Positions 9,102-19,208 of a stretch of 53,810 nucleotides of DNA are shown here, in pieces (the first letter of the stretch is position 1; each line of letters starts with the position of its first letter). The stretch covers positions 1-53,810 of IMG/VR virus record IMGVR_UViG_3300030099_000437. One strand, 5' to 3'. Origin of the DNA: a virus. A model generated the notes under the pieces. That model was not told the origin of the DNA and did no database searches. It was given only the letters and a program-made list of their open reading frames with translations. The translations under genes and the position numbers were made by a program.

Positions 9102-10973
9102 TCAGGTAGCCTTAGGTTTTGTGCCTAATCCTTTTGTAGTTCTTTTCTTCTTTGGTTTTGGTTTGGGTTTAGATGCTAGTCCACCTTTAGTAAAACCACT
9201 TCCTCCTGTGTAACCTTTACCTGCTAGTTGCATTGCTTCTGTGCCTAATTTTTTCTTTTCTTTTTCATCTTTATCTTCTTTAGCTTTTTTATATTTGTCT
9301 TGCGCCGCTTTTATTTGCTTATCTATATCTTGTTTTTCTTTTTTAGTTTGTTCACCCTTAGCAATCTTCATAGTTGTTTTTGCAGCTTCTGTAGAACCTC
9401 CTGATAAATCAACTTCTTTCTTCTTTTTATCCTCTTTAACAACAGGAGTATCATCTTTATACTCAGGTACAGTTCTGTTAATTCCTAATATATCATCTAT
9501 AGTTTTACCACCACCAAGAATGTCAGCTTTACCTAATATACTATCTTTATAAAAATCATCTCCTGCAGGTTTTCTAGTTATCTTAGAAGGGTCGAGGTTA
9601 AGAATATCTGTAGAGGTGATTCTATCTTTACCTAACATCTTCTTCAATTCGTATCGTCTAATAAACTGTGCCTTACCGTCAGCACCTTCCATTCTAATAA
9701 GGTCCATGTCTCTAACATTATTCTCGTTAGGCATAAACTGCACATTACCATACTTTGTTAAAGCAACACCTGTTGCTTCAAATTGTCTTTGAGCAGTAGG
9801 CTTAAGTCCTTTTTCTGTAGGCACTTGTCCATCTCTTAGCTGAGACTTAGCAGATAAATCAGGTAGTTCTGGCACAGGATACTTTTTAATTAATTCTTCA
9901 TAAGTTCCTGTAACTGGATTACCATTCATATCTTCAAAGGTTAGTATATCACCTTCTCCACCCTCTTCTTCTACCTCTTTTCCTGTTAATCTATTTACAA
10001 TATTAGTTAAAAAGCTTTCAGGCTTAGGTGTATTTAAATAGCGAGTTAGCTGTAATCTTTCATAGTTGCTTAAAGGCTTTCCTTTATATTGTTTAGACTC
10101 TAATATAGCTTTTGCAGTTTCTTGACCTTTTTCTAAAGAAATACCTGCTATCGCACCTAAAGGGGTAAACTCTGCAATACTTGCAAGGTTTCCATCAAAT
10201 GATTGTGCAGCTTTACCAAAATCAATAGGAGAGTATTCTTCAAAAGGTTTTGCTATCCCTCTATCTTTATCTTCAATAAAACCTTGTACTCCTCCTCTGT
10301 CACTAATGACATCTACAGGTTGAGTTTTTTCAAGATTATCTTGACTTCCTGCTTCAGGTTTAGTAAGTGACCAAGGAGATTCTGTGTACTCAGCATCAGA
10401 AGGATTAACTAAGTTGCCATTAGCATCATAGAGTACTACCTGTATTCTTCCATCAGGATGATAGTAGGTTCTAGTAGTTGTACCTGTAGGTACTTTATCA
10501 CCAAAAACACTACTGCCAACAAAACCAAAACCTGAGAGGGGGCTTAGAGATTTTAACTTAGCATCTTTATATATATCAGCATCGGTCATAACTCCTTCCG
10601 CAGCTTTAACAACTCCTCCTTCATTCATATCAGGAGTTATTGCTATAATCATCTGCTCGTCCTCAGGACTCATCATCTGGTCATTTTCTTCTGGAATAGG
10701 CTCTCCACCTATTCTACCACTTTTTTCCATTTGTTGCAAGCCCATTTTTGCTTGCATACGTAAATCTTCAAAAAACTTTACACCAAAAAAACGAACAACA
10801 TCTGCAGGTACAACATATTCTCCATCACTTAGCATAGCAGGAATATCATCTCTAACTTCTTCAGCAAGAGAACCAGAAGGAATATCATTACCACTCACAG
10901 GGTCACGCTTCATGCCATCATCCCTCAAGCCTCCATCTTGCATGAAAGCCATTTCAGTTTGTTTACCTAGCAT
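9102..10973 (-). CDS. Virion-associated protein with conserved EVRDDIPAMLSDGEYVV region (623 aa)
   Basis: Function unknown. The first 75 residues contain a block I recall from many marine phages: FMQDGGL, then DPVSGNDIPSGSLAEEVRDD, then IPAMLSDGEYVVPADVVRFF. The middle is acidic and probably partly disordered. The C-terminus is strongly Lys-rich, with a coiled-coil-like KEDKDEKEKKK stretch and a basic tail containing FTKGGLASKPKPKPKKK. Located between the 1257-aa protein and the scaffold gene, it is likely a head or portal-vertex component. Its start overlaps the upstream stop by 11 nt and has a GGGAGGA sequence. Confidence 0.65.
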   Translation of the reverse strand: MLGKQTEMAFMQDGGLRDDGMKRDPVSGNDIPSGSLAEEVRDDIPAMLSDGEYVVPADVVRFFGVKFFEDLRMQAKMGLQQMEKSGRIGGEPIPEENDQMMSPEDEQMIIAITPDMNEGGVVKAAEGVMTDADIYKDAKLKSLSPLSGFGFVGSSVFGDKVPTGTTTRTYYHPDGRIQVVLYDANGNLVNPSDAEYTESPWSLTKPEAGSQDNLEKTQPVDVISDRGGVQGFIEDKDRGIAKPFEEYSPIDFGKAAQSFDGNLASIAEFTPLGAIAGISLEKGQETAKAILESKQYKGKPLSNYERLQLTRYLNTPKPESFLTNIVNRLTGKEVEEEGGEGDILTFEDMNGNPVTGTYEELIKKYPVPELPDLSAKSQLRDGQVPTEKGLKPTAQRQFEATGVALTKYGNVQFMPNENNVRDMDLIRMEGADGKAQFIRRYELKKMLGKDRITSTDILNLDPSKITRKPAGDDFYKDSILGKADILGGGKTIDDILGINRTVPEYKDDTPVVKEDKKKKEVDLSGGSTEAAKTTMKIAKGEQTKKEKQDIDKQIKAAQDKYKKAKEDKDEKEKKKLGTEAMQLAGKGYTGGSGFTKGGLASKPKPKPKKKRTTKGLGTKPKAT

Positions 10974-13900
10974 CGACTAATCCTCCCTTTGCCATACCGA
11001 CTGTTACATTCTCTAATTTAACATCATTCAAGATGCCACTAATATCTATACCTTTTACAGGTTCTTGTGTTGTTTTTCCTGATTCTTCAAATATTTTTAT
11101 TCGTAAATCTTTTGCTTTTTGTAACATTGTTTTTTCATATAATTCTACTATATCAACAAAAAATTCTTCACTGTCTGGAATATTTAATCTATTACTTGGA
11201 GTTACTGTAGTCCCGGGTTTTGCTCCTGCAAAATATTCATTAGGGTTTTCTTTCATTTTATTATTAATAATAGTAAGTTCAGGATAAACTTCTGGACCTT
11301 CTTTCATCAATGTTTTATACAATCTTTTAGCTGTTTCATTTTTAGTTTCTGTTCCATAATCTATTATTTGTGTTTTACCTCCAGTGTACCTAACATCTTC
11401 TGGACCTCTTGTTTGTCGAGCAGCTCTTTTTAAATATTCTTTTGCTATAATTTGTTTTTCAGAAAAAGTAGTTGCTGTACTAAACACACTATCAGTTTCT
11501 TTAGCAGTCATTTCTTCAATCGCATCAAAATGGTAAGTTAAATTATTAAGAGAATCTTCATCAATAAATATGTCAGACGCATATTCTAAAGTTACTGGAC
11601 TTTTATCTTTTTTAAACTGTATAGGTTTAATCTGTCCATTTGACTTTTTTACAAGATTAGCAATAGCCCTGTCAAAAGCTTTTTCATATATTTCAAAATA
11701 TTTTTCTGAGCCTTCTTTTAAAAGTGGAGATACTTGGGCTGTGTTTAAAACTTCTCCTAAATTATCTCCTTTTTTTATTCTATCTATAGCTAATAATGAA
11801 AATCTATATTGTTTATCATTACGACTCTGTAAAGTTACTCCTCTTGCATTAGCTAATTTTTCTAAAGGAGGAAGTATTATTCTTTTTGCTCCTCCTTTTT
11901 TAGCATCAAGTATAAGAGATAATAAAAGTTTTTCTGCTCCTTCTTCTAAAGAATTAAGAGGTATTCCTTTCACTAAACCTAACTCTGCTTTAGCCTCTTC
12001 TCTAGCAGTTCTTCCTATTTTACTAGGAGACAATTCAGACTGTAATAAATAAAGTTCTTTTCCAAGTTCTTTTTCATTATCAATAAAATTTTTATATCTC
12101 TTAATATCAGCAATATCTGGTGTCTCTACAAACTTATTAGCTGTTTTATCAAAATAACCAGTAGAAGAAGTTATACCTGATTCACTTACATTTATATTTT
12201 TTCTTAATTCATTAGTAGGAACTATTTGAGTATATTTACCAATACCTTTATTAGAAAATTTACCTTCTTTAATTAATTGATTTACTCTATCTATACCTTC
12301 TTCTTTAATAAGGTCTCGCAAATTATTAGGTAGTTTTTTGTAGTTAAAAGGTAAGCTACTTAACTCTTTAATAGATTTATCTTTACTTTCAGATAATATC
12401 TTTTGCAAAACATCAAACTGTATTTCATCTATAACAACATCTTCTCCATATTGTTTATATCTTAAGTGTCCTAATTGGTCTACACCAAAACCATGTGTCT
12501 GCGTAACTGGGCGAGATTTTTTTGTTCTTGCATTAGCTTGTCTTAATTCTTCTAATTTTCGAGGTAAGTATTGTATTGTTCTTACAAGTTTTTCTGGAGT
12601 ATCAATATTTTTTAAACCTAAATAACTTAAATAATTTTTTGACCGTGATGCATTTTTTAAAGCAATTTTCTCAAATTCATCTACTTTTTGTGTAAAATTT
12701 ATAAAAGAATTTGATTGATATTTTTTATTCTCAGGATTAATATTACGATTAAAATTATTTGGAACTTTTATAAAAAATTCTTTTTGCCCATTTAGTTTAG
12801 CATTTGCATAAGCAATACTTACATCTGCATAAAAAATATCTTTTAATTCATCAGGGCTTTTACTTGGATACCCACTAGAATCAGAAACAAATGCTTTATT
12901 TTTTGCTACACTATCTAAATAAGATTCAAATGTTTCTTTAATTTTAGTATTACTAGGAAATAAATCGCTAACACCTGCTATTGATTCAAAAATAAATTTT
13001 GACGCAATTACAGCATTTGTGTTATTAGACATAAGTTTTAAATTTAATTGATTAATTGGTATATCTTCATTTAATGCAATAATATCACTATACTCAGGTC
13101 TTTTATCAACAAATTTTAAATCTGCTAATGCTTCAGATAAACTTAGCATGCTTGATGGAAGAGTTCCTCTTTCCTCAAATAACACGTTAGAACTTCTATC
13201 AATTTCTCCTATATCAGCAGAATGTCTAAGAATTATTTCACCTCTTCTACTACCAACTAAAGCCCTTTCAATTGGTATCTTTACTTCAACAGGAGGGTTA
13301 TTTATTATTAATCCTTGCTGTTCTTGAGATTGCGTTCCTCCATACCTAAGATTTGAAAAATCATTAGAAAATGGTTCATCTCTTAAATAACCACTATAGG
13401 GTGTATATCTAAGATTATCTGTTGCTCCAAACCCTGCAAATCCTTTTTCACCACGAACATCTACCTCAAAATTTGTAGATAAAGAATAAGGATTATCTAT
13501 AGGATTTTGTAAAGACTCATTTATAAAATTAAAATGTTTATCGTTTATATCTTTTAGTCTAGTTTTGTATTCTTCAGGTTTCATTATTTCAAAAGGTTTA
13601 TCAAACTCTGAACCAAACTCTACTCTATAATTTCCATCAGGCATTAGTTTAGCATTACGTAAAGCTTCAGAATAAAGAGTAGAATATCTAGCTACTTCTT
13701 TTTGAAGTTCAGGTATTTTATTTGTATTATTTAAAATTGAGGAAAAATATGAATTATCTTCAAATGCTTTTTGTGGAATAACTCCCTCATCAGCAAAGTA
13801 AAAAACATTATCATAGTTAAATATTCTATCTGTGTTTATAGAGTTTAATATCGCAGCATTATCTTCTGGTATATTTTTTATATGTTGAAGAATTTCCTCT

Positions 13901-14736
13901 GGTTGAATTATTCTTTCATTAGATACTTGTTTATAATTAGGAAAAGTGTATAAAGCTTCTATGGTAGGACTGTATGTACTTATACCTTCCCTTTTTAAAT
14001 AATTTTCCCTCTGTCCTAAATTTAAACTTATAGGATTAACATTATATTCAAGAAAACTTGTCTTAGTTGTTTCTTTATATGGCAGTCCTGCTTTATAGTC
14101 TAGTTGTACCTTTTGTCCAAATACATCTACTTCTGTAGGACTATCTACTTTAACTTCAGGAATATTACCACGTTCTGTAGTAGTCCAATCTAAGAGAGAA
14201 GTATTCTTCCTAACAAACTTACTTATATATTTTCCAAAAATAGGAATACCCAATAATGCACTTAAAGCACTTGCCTGTGCATACTTACCTTCTTTAATTA
14301 GTTGACGTATATCTTCAACAAAAAAAGCTTCACCTGTTCCCGGGGCTAAGTCACCAAAGTTAGCTGCATTATACCCTGCTAAATTTGCAGTATCTTCATT
14401 TGCCCCTGCGCTTAGTGCTGCATTATATGCTGCATCAAAAGTTTCTGTGCGTAGTATATTGTTGTCATTCGCTCTAAGTTCTTTAGCATTAGATATACGT
14501 TTTTGTCTAAGAGCTTCATTAAATCTTTTATCTAAACCGCTTGCTTCTTGTATTATCTGTTCATAGTTTTTAAAAGATTGTTGTGCTTCAGAAAGACCAA
14601 TAGCTCCCTCAAGTTCTCTTCTAGATTTTTCTTTAGCTCCTTCAAGATAAAAATAAGCATCCTGTTTAGAGTATTTAAGCAAATCCTCATCAGGTATAAG
14701 ATTAAAAGCATTTTCTGTTTGCTTATTCAGTTCCAT
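10963..14736 (-). CDS. Giant polyvalent-type head protein (1257 aa)
   Basis: Very large protein between portal and scaffold genes. Residues about 745-770 (THGFGVDQLGHLRYKQYGED, then DEIQFD) and about 945-960 (KRIILPPLEKLANARG) resemble the large polyvalent protein-associated domains found in giant phage and conjugative-element proteins, where a GHxRY...EIQSD motif recurs. This is a resemblance by eye only. The C-terminus ends in VGMAKGGLVDAR, a short K-G-G element shared with other products here. It could be injected with the DNA or act at the portal vertex. The coding region is locally more AT-rich than its neighbours, suggesting a different history. Confidence 0.6.
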   Translation of the reverse strand: MELNKQTENAFNLIPDEDLLKYSKQDAYFYLEGAKEKSRRELEGAIGLSEAQQSFKNYEQIIQEASGLDKRFNEALRQKRISNAKELRANDNNILRTETFDAAYNAALSAGANEDTANLAGYNAANFGDLAPGTGEAFFVEDIRQLIKEGKYAQASALSALLGIPIFGKYISKFVRKNTSLLDWTTTERGNIPEVKVDSPTEVDVFGQKVQLDYKAGLPYKETTKTSFLEYNVNPISLNLGQRENYLKREGISTYSPTIEALYTFPNYKQVSNERIIQPEEILQHIKNIPEDNAAILNSINTDRIFNYDNVFYFADEGVIPQKAFEDNSYFSSILNNTNKIPELQKEVARYSTLYSEALRNAKLMPDGNYRVEFGSEFDKPFEIMKPEEYKTRLKDINDKHFNFINESLQNPIDNPYSLSTNFEVDVRGEKGFAGFGATDNLRYTPYSGYLRDEPFSNDFSNLRYGGTQSQEQQGLIINNPPVEVKIPIERALVGSRRGEIILRHSADIGEIDRSSNVLFEERGTLPSSMLSLSEALADLKFVDKRPEYSDIIALNEDIPINQLNLKLMSNNTNAVIASKFIFESIAGVSDLFPSNTKIKETFESYLDSVAKNKAFVSDSSGYPSKSPDELKDIFYADVSIAYANAKLNGQKEFFIKVPNNFNRNINPENKKYQSNSFINFTQKVDEFEKIALKNASRSKNYLSYLGLKNIDTPEKLVRTIQYLPRKLEELRQANARTKKSRPVTQTHGFGVDQLGHLRYKQYGEDVVIDEIQFDVLQKILSESKDKSIKELSSLPFNYKKLPNNLRDLIKEEGIDRVNQLIKEGKFSNKGIGKYTQIVPTNELRKNINVSESGITSSTGYFDKTANKFVETPDIADIKRYKNFIDNEKELGKELYLLQSELSPSKIGRTAREEAKAELGLVKGIPLNSLEEGAEKLLLSLILDAKKGGAKRIILPPLEKLANARGVTLQSRNDKQYRFSLLAIDRIKKGDNLGEVLNTAQVSPLLKEGSEKYFEIYEKAFDRAIANLVKKSNGQIKPIQFKKDKSPVTLEYASDIFIDEDSLNNLTYHFDAIEEMTAKETDSVFSTATTFSEKQIIAKEYLKRAARQTRGPEDVRYTGGKTQIIDYGTETKNETAKRLYKTLMKEGPEVYPELTIINNKMKENPNEYFAGAKPGTTVTPSNRLNIPDSEEFFVDIVELYEKTMLQKAKDLRIKIFEESGKTTQEPVKGIDISGILNDVKLENVTVGMAKGGLVDAR

Positions 14737-14917
14737 TCATTTCTTCTCTAAGATATTTAAGTCTACGCAATGCACCGATTGCTCCCTGTAATCTATGAAT
14801 AATAACTGCATTATCTGCCTGTTCTAATGCTGTATGATTTTTAGCAATACTATCATCTAGATATTCTAAAAAATTATCCCATAAAGTTTTGTCATTAACG
14901 AGCTTTTTTAAGTTCAT
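14723..14917 (-). CDS. Small helical protein next to portal (64 aa)
   Basis: Short, fully helical-looking protein (MNLKKLVNDKTLWDNFLEYL; AVIIHRLQGAIGALRRLKYL) overlapping the portal stop by 4 nt and the next gene by 14 nt. Such translationally linked small genes beside the portal are common in marine podoviruses. Possible portal chaperone or connector piece; no family is recognised. Confidence 0.6.
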   Translation of the reverse strand: MNLKKLVNDKTLWDNFLEYLDDSIAKNHTALEQADNAVIIHRLQGAIGALRRLKYLREEMNGTE

Positions 14918-17016
14918 TGTATAGCCCCTGTAGGAGCAGGAAATCCGGGTTCTTGTGGTGTTGGCACTGAGCCTGTACCTATAGTTCCTCCACCTGTTCC
15001 TTGCGTATCTTCAACCTGTCCTCCTGCAGGAGCAGGTGGTTGTCCTCCTTGTGGTAATTCACCTTGAGGAGGTTGTGGAGCTTGTTCCTGAAACTTCTTA
15101 AGTATCTCAGCCTGTACTGCTGCCTGACTCATTGAGTTAGCAATCTTATCAGGGTCTAAGTCCATACTCTTTGCAATCTCTCTAACTATGTAATCCATCC
15201 GTGCAAATGGAGCAAGAGTAGGATTAGAAACAGTCTGCATGAACTGCATCAATCTCTGACTACGTACTTCATTAGCCATAAGACTTTCTGTACCCTGTGC
15301 CTTAACCTCAAGGTCTCCTCGTATCTCAGGGTCAAAGTCAAACTGCATGTTAAAGCTAAAGAAAGCTTTACCTAAAGGTCCTAACAAATAATCGTCTATA
15401 TTCTTAATAACGCTCCGTATAGAGCCGTTAGCAGCATTCATGAGCATTGAGATACCAGAGGCAGTTCTACCCACTCCTGACACTCCTGTCTGTCCGTGAG
15501 CAAAGGATGGAAAGCCTGTGCTTTCATCTGATAACTGTCTTGCCTTATCAAACATCTGCATATTCTCATTAGATACATTAGGAAACTTAGTACCAAATAT
15601 ACCCTGTCCGGGTGCGCCACCTTGTCTTCTGAATACTTTTCCGGGATAAACACTTAAGTCTTGTCCGGGAACTAGGTTAGTTTCATCAACTTCTATTAGT
15701 AAGTTTCCTGATAGTGCAGCATTATCTACAGCCATACGCATGAAACCATTCATCAGTGTTTGTGTATCATCCATATTCTCAGCAATACCTACACCAAAAA
15801 TATTGTATGGGTTCATCTCATAAGGTGTTGCATAGTAAGGGAGATAGGCAGGAGTAAATGGGTTTAAGACTAGTCGTAGTACGTTATTGTTACATACCCA
15901 AACATTTACACTTACCTGTTCTGCATCTTTTAATTCATCAGGTATTTCTATATCCTGTTGTTCTAATACCTCTCTATCAACAAATCCCCAAAACTCAAAT
16001 ACTTCAAAACGCTCTGCTCTGTCATCATCGTTATTATCGTCCATGACATGTTCCCACCACTCTTTATTATACATCTCTCCTTCATTTAGAGATTTGTTAA
16101 TGGCATTGTGTCTAAAGAATGGTCTACGTTTTAAGGCTCGGAGTTGAGAGCGAGATAGTTTATGTCTTTCAATAACATATTCTGCCTCATCCATATTGTT
16201 AGCATCAGGGTCTGGATAAAAATTCCAAATAGATACGTTAGAAGTTTGAGGTACAGTCTTAAACATTGGACTATATTCACCCTCTTCATCCCAGTTAGGA
16301 TACTCTTTGTCAACAGCAAAAGGTCCTTTCATAATACCTGTACCAAATAACGCTGCTTCAAAAGCTGCTGCTCTAAGCTGCTTCTTTGCATTTGACTCTT
16401 CTAATTGGTCATGTATCTTTTTTTCCATCTTCTTGGCGGCAACCATAGCAGGATGAAGATTGATAGAAGTAGGACTACCTGTAGGTTCAAACTTAACATC
16501 ATCCTCAATAGGTTTTAACTCATCTAGTAAAGGTCCTACACGGTCATTAAACTCTGTAAAAGTTTCTCCTGCCTTAAGTTCAGGCATTTCTTGTGAAGTA
16601 TCTTCTTGTTTATCTGTAGCTTTTTTAAGTTCAGGATTAGTTTCAAAGCTAACAGTATCCTCTACACCATCAGGTAATATAGTAGGATTAATACTTAAAG
16701 GAAACTTATTGCCACCAAAAAGAACTTCTACTAACTGCCCATATGCAGCAAGCACTTTTGTCTTGGTAACTTTTACAAATACTTGAGATTTTTCTGTAGA
16801 GGTAAACTGAACTTCAGGGCTATATAAACCTCTATAGTTTCTATAGGCTTGTATCCATCGTTCTTCATCTCCTCGTCTTGCAGTTTCAGCTTTAGTAAAC
16901 TTACCTTTTACAAAAGCAACAATTTCTCCAACAGGTGAATCACTAAAAGAGTTTTCTTCCATATCTTCAATAGCTATAGCTTTTTCAGAGTCTGCACTAA
17001 TTTCTTCTTCTGCCAT
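14914..17016 (-). CDS. Portal protein (700 aa)
   Basis: Dodecameric portal through which DNA is packaged and ejected. Identified by size, position directly after the large terminase, and recognisable podoviral portal segments: the acidic N-terminus followed by RGDEERWIQAYRNYRG, the KTKVLAAYGQLVEVLFG helix, and YYATPYEMNPYNIFGVG ahead of NMDDTQTLMNGFMRMAVDNA, the typical stem/clip region. The C-terminal 60 residues are Pro/Gln/Gly-rich (PQPPQGELPQGGQPPAPAGG), probably a disordered tail. The downstream 64-aa gene overlaps its stop. Confidence 0.87.
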   Translation of the reverse strand: MAEEEISADSEKAIAIEDMEENSFSDSPVGEIVAFVKGKFTKAETARRGDEERWIQAYRNYRGLYSPEVQFTSTEKSQVFVKVTKTKVLAAYGQLVEVLFGGNKFPLSINPTILPDGVEDTVSFETNPELKKATDKQEDTSQEMPELKAGETFTEFNDRVGPLLDELKPIEDDVKFEPTGSPTSINLHPAMVAAKKMEKKIHDQLEESNAKKQLRAAAFEAALFGTGIMKGPFAVDKEYPNWDEEGEYSPMFKTVPQTSNVSIWNFYPDPDANNMDEAEYVIERHKLSRSQLRALKRRPFFRHNAINKSLNEGEMYNKEWWEHVMDDNNDDDRAERFEVFEFWGFVDREVLEQQDIEIPDELKDAEQVSVNVWVCNNNVLRLVLNPFTPAYLPYYATPYEMNPYNIFGVGIAENMDDTQTLMNGFMRMAVDNAALSGNLLIEVDETNLVPGQDLSVYPGKVFRRQGGAPGQGIFGTKFPNVSNENMQMFDKARQLSDESTGFPSFAHGQTGVSGVGRTASGISMLMNAANGSIRSVIKNIDDYLLGPLGKAFFSFNMQFDFDPEIRGDLEVKAQGTESLMANEVRSQRLMQFMQTVSNPTLAPFARMDYIVREIAKSMDLDPDKIANSMSQAAVQAEILKKFQEQAPQPPQGELPQGGQPPAPAGGQVEDTQGTGGGTIGTGSVPTPQEPGFPAPTGAIQ

Positions 17017-17025
17017 TATTTATCC

Positions 17026-18579
17026 TTAATATCCAAATGTTGTATCAGCTGCTTGAAATCCACTCTTTTGAGATACTGGATTGTAATCAAATAAACTGCT
17101 TCTTGGTCTTGTCATAACTCCATATCGTAGTGCGTCATACAGATGGTCTTCAGCATTTGTGTCTACATCTTCAGAATTATTTTTATCTAAAGGAAGAGCA
17201 GGTATCTGTGAAGCTAAGTTTGTACATGTATTAAAAAAGACCATTCTAGGTTCTTCTGTAAACTCATCTATCTGTAATCTTCTGTGTATTTCATTCTTAC
17301 CTGCTACTCTTGAGCCTCTACTTCTGTCTGAAGGTCTCCATCTACAACCTTTGACTATCATCTGCTCTGCCAAAGATGGACCAGTATCGCCACGTTTATG
17401 CCAAAGGCTAGAGTCCAACACACCATACCGAATAGTTCCATCTTCTGCCTCTGCTTCCAGTATCATATCAGCTAAGTCTGTAGCTAATACTTTTGACACA
17501 TATAATTCTCTATAGACTACAAGTTGTTCCGATGGAGCAACTGCAATCCAGACAACACCTGTATGACTACCATACCCATAATCACATGCGCGAAACTTAG
17601 CCCAACTGTTAGGAATACTATAGGGTTCGACAACATGCACTTGTCTGTTCCACTCTGGGAAAGCTGCTCCTTCATTGACATCCCAATTTCCTTCTAGTAA
17701 TTGTTTTCGTTGATATTCAGGTAGAGAGAGTAGGTTTGCTTCATACATACCATCTTCAGCTAAGTATGGATTATCAAATAGTGTTGCAGGGATAAATCGT
17801 CTTTTAAATAAAGGCTCTCCCTCTCGACTATGTCCTTTGGGCATTGTTAGTATTTGCCCTGTTTCTATATCTGTAGCCCAGAACGCTGTTCCATGTGGAG
17901 CAGGGTCTATAAACATTTTCTTAACCCACTGATGTCCTGCACCTCCGGGGTTAGTTGTAGCTCTCTGGTATAACTCTAAGCCACTTCCTTTTGCAGTACG
18001 TAGTCGAGAACGCATGTAATCAAACGGATATGGACTTGCCCACTGTGTCAACTCGTCAAAGCCTATCCAACTAAATGCCTGTCCTTGGTATCGTGTAACG
18101 TCATCATCACGGTCAAGGTAGGATAACCAGAGTGTTGCACCTGATGGAGCTACCCAAGTCTTGTCTCTCTCCATAAACCTTATATTAGGTATCGCCTCTG
18201 GATAGAGTTGTTTGGAGACAGAGATAAGTTCTCTAAGTTCCTCCGTTGTTCGTCTTATAAGCAACCCACGAAACTGCGGATTATTTAAATAGCGTACAGG
18301 GTCTGCCAACATAGCATAGGACTTACCTCCACCTGCTGAACCACCGTATAATACTTCTCTTTCATTAGAAGAAAGAAACTCTGTTTGTGGTCCTTTATTA
18401 GGTTGGAAGATAACTCTCTGAGCTTCTTCTATTTCTATCGGTTCTGGCTTAGGCTGTGGATAAACCTTCTGCTCTTCCACCAATTCTTTCTTCAAGCCTT
18501 TCGGCTTTTTGTAACGCTTCCTTGTACCTTTCGGCAAGGTAGCGTTGATTTGAAGCTTGTCTCTTACGCTTTTGTTCAA
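17026..18579 (-). CDS. terL: Terminase large subunit (517 aa)
   Basis: DNA-packaging motor ATPase and nuclease. The Walker A motif GGSAGGGKS lies near residue 85, the Walker B/catalytic Glu in FSWIGFDELTQW near residue 175, and the coupling motif in ATTNPGGAGHQW. The RNase H-like nuclease half shows RACDYGYG, VVYRELYV and an acidic VLDSSLWH. The start at 18579 overlaps the upstream gene by 131 nt; the Lys-rich first 30 residues are plausible but a shorter start cannot be excluded. The order of small subunit candidates, TerL, portal is canonical. Confidence 0.92.
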   Translation of the reverse strand: MNKSVRDKLQINATLPKGTRKRYKKPKGLKKELVEEQKVYPQPKPEPIEIEEAQRVIFQPNKGPQTEFLSSNEREVLYGGSAGGGKSYAMLADPVRYLNNPQFRGLLIRRTTEELRELISVSKQLYPEAIPNIRFMERDKTWVAPSGATLWLSYLDRDDDVTRYQGQAFSWIGFDELTQWASPYPFDYMRSRLRTAKGSGLELYQRATTNPGGAGHQWVKKMFIDPAPHGTAFWATDIETGQILTMPKGHSREGEPLFKRRFIPATLFDNPYLAEDGMYEANLLSLPEYQRKQLLEGNWDVNEGAAFPEWNRQVHVVEPYSIPNSWAKFRACDYGYGSHTGVVWIAVAPSEQLVVYRELYVSKVLATDLADMILEAEAEDGTIRYGVLDSSLWHKRGDTGPSLAEQMIVKGCRWRPSDRSRGSRVAGKNEIHRRLQIDEFTEEPRMVFFNTCTNLASQIPALPLDKNNSEDVDTNAEDHLYDALRYGVMTRPRSSLFDYNPVSQKSGFQAADTTFGY

Positions 18580-18856
18580 GTTTTACTCTTTTCATTAACC
18601 CTACGTGGGATATGTATCTGCCTGACTGTTCACTTAACCAGTTGGCTACATCTCTATAACTATATTGTTTTAGATACTTTTTAGCTCTCTCTAAAAGCTC
18701 AAGTTCTTCTACAACTGGTTGCAATATGTCTAAGTCAGTGGGGTCTTTCTCATAACCAAAGGGTACAGTTCTCCCTATTCTCACTACAGGTTGCCAGTTA
18801 AAACCCTCATCAGTTTCTTCTGGCATCGGAAGTTTCCAATCTTTATCAGTCTTCAT
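18449..18856 (-). CDS. HTH-containing protein upstream of terminase (135 aa)
   Basis: Basic, with a helix-turn-helix-like segment (YSYRDVANWLSEQSGRYISH), followed by a strongly charged coiled coil (KLEQKRKRQASNQRYLAERY). N-terminal motifs RIGRTVPFGYEKDPTDLDIL and VVEELELLERAKKYL recur, as I recall, in genes just before terL of marine phages. A role in packaging-site recognition or as terminase accessory is likely but unproven. It overlaps terL by 131 nt and the upstream gene by 11 nt. Confidence 0.68.
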   Translation of the reverse strand: MKTDKDWKLPMPEETDEGFNWQPVVRIGRTVPFGYEKDPTDLDILQPVVEELELLERAKKYLKQYSYRDVANWLSEQSGRYISHVGLMKRVKLEQKRKRQASNQRYLAERYKEALQKAERLEERIGGRAEGLSTA

Positions 18857-19208
18857 CTTTCTTTGGTGGTAGGATAAACAAAGGACTATTCGCAGTTACT
18901 TCTACCTTGTCAGTCTTGGTAAAACCACTACGGTCTAGTATATCTTTTGCTGCTACCATCTTCTCCTTATTGCCTAAATCTGTTGGACTATGCATAACTT
19001 CATACATTGAGTATGCTGCTTTTGCAGCAGAAGAAGCTAAGAACTTTCTTGTTAAGTCTGCTATCTGGTCTTGTAGAGGATTAGTAACAGTAGAGGTAGC
19101 TACATTGTCACTGTATCCTGCCATCTTTTTGGCAGTTATAAAGTTACCTCCTGCCTCTTCAAATAGGACATCAAGAAACCTCTGTTGTTTTTCTGTCAGT
19201 TCTCTCAT
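18846..19208 (-). CDS. Terminase small subunit candidate (120 aa)
   Basis: MRELTEKQQRFLDVLFEEAG followed by ITAKKMAGYSDNVATSTV resembles the N-terminal HTH of small terminase subunits, which recognise packaging sites. The C-terminal half has DKMVAAKDILDRSG-like helices (here NKEKMVAAKDILDRSGF). I place the start at ATG 19208 rather than at 19238: AGGAAAAGG lies at the right distance, and the ATG overlaps the upstream stop as ATGA. Position two genes before terL supports the assignment. Confidence 0.7.
   Translation of the reverse strand: MRELTEKQQRFLDVLFEEAGGNFITAKKMAGYSDNVATSTVTNPLQDQIADLTRKFLASSAAKAAYSMYEVMHSPTDLGNKEKMVAAKDILDRSGFTKTDKVEVTANSPLFILPPKKDED

Noticed and set aside
18449-18579. 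Shorter terL start to avoid the 131-nt overlap
   Set aside because: The first Met after the overlap would remove the Pro/Lys-rich head I recall in relatives; I left the longer start but note the uncertainty.
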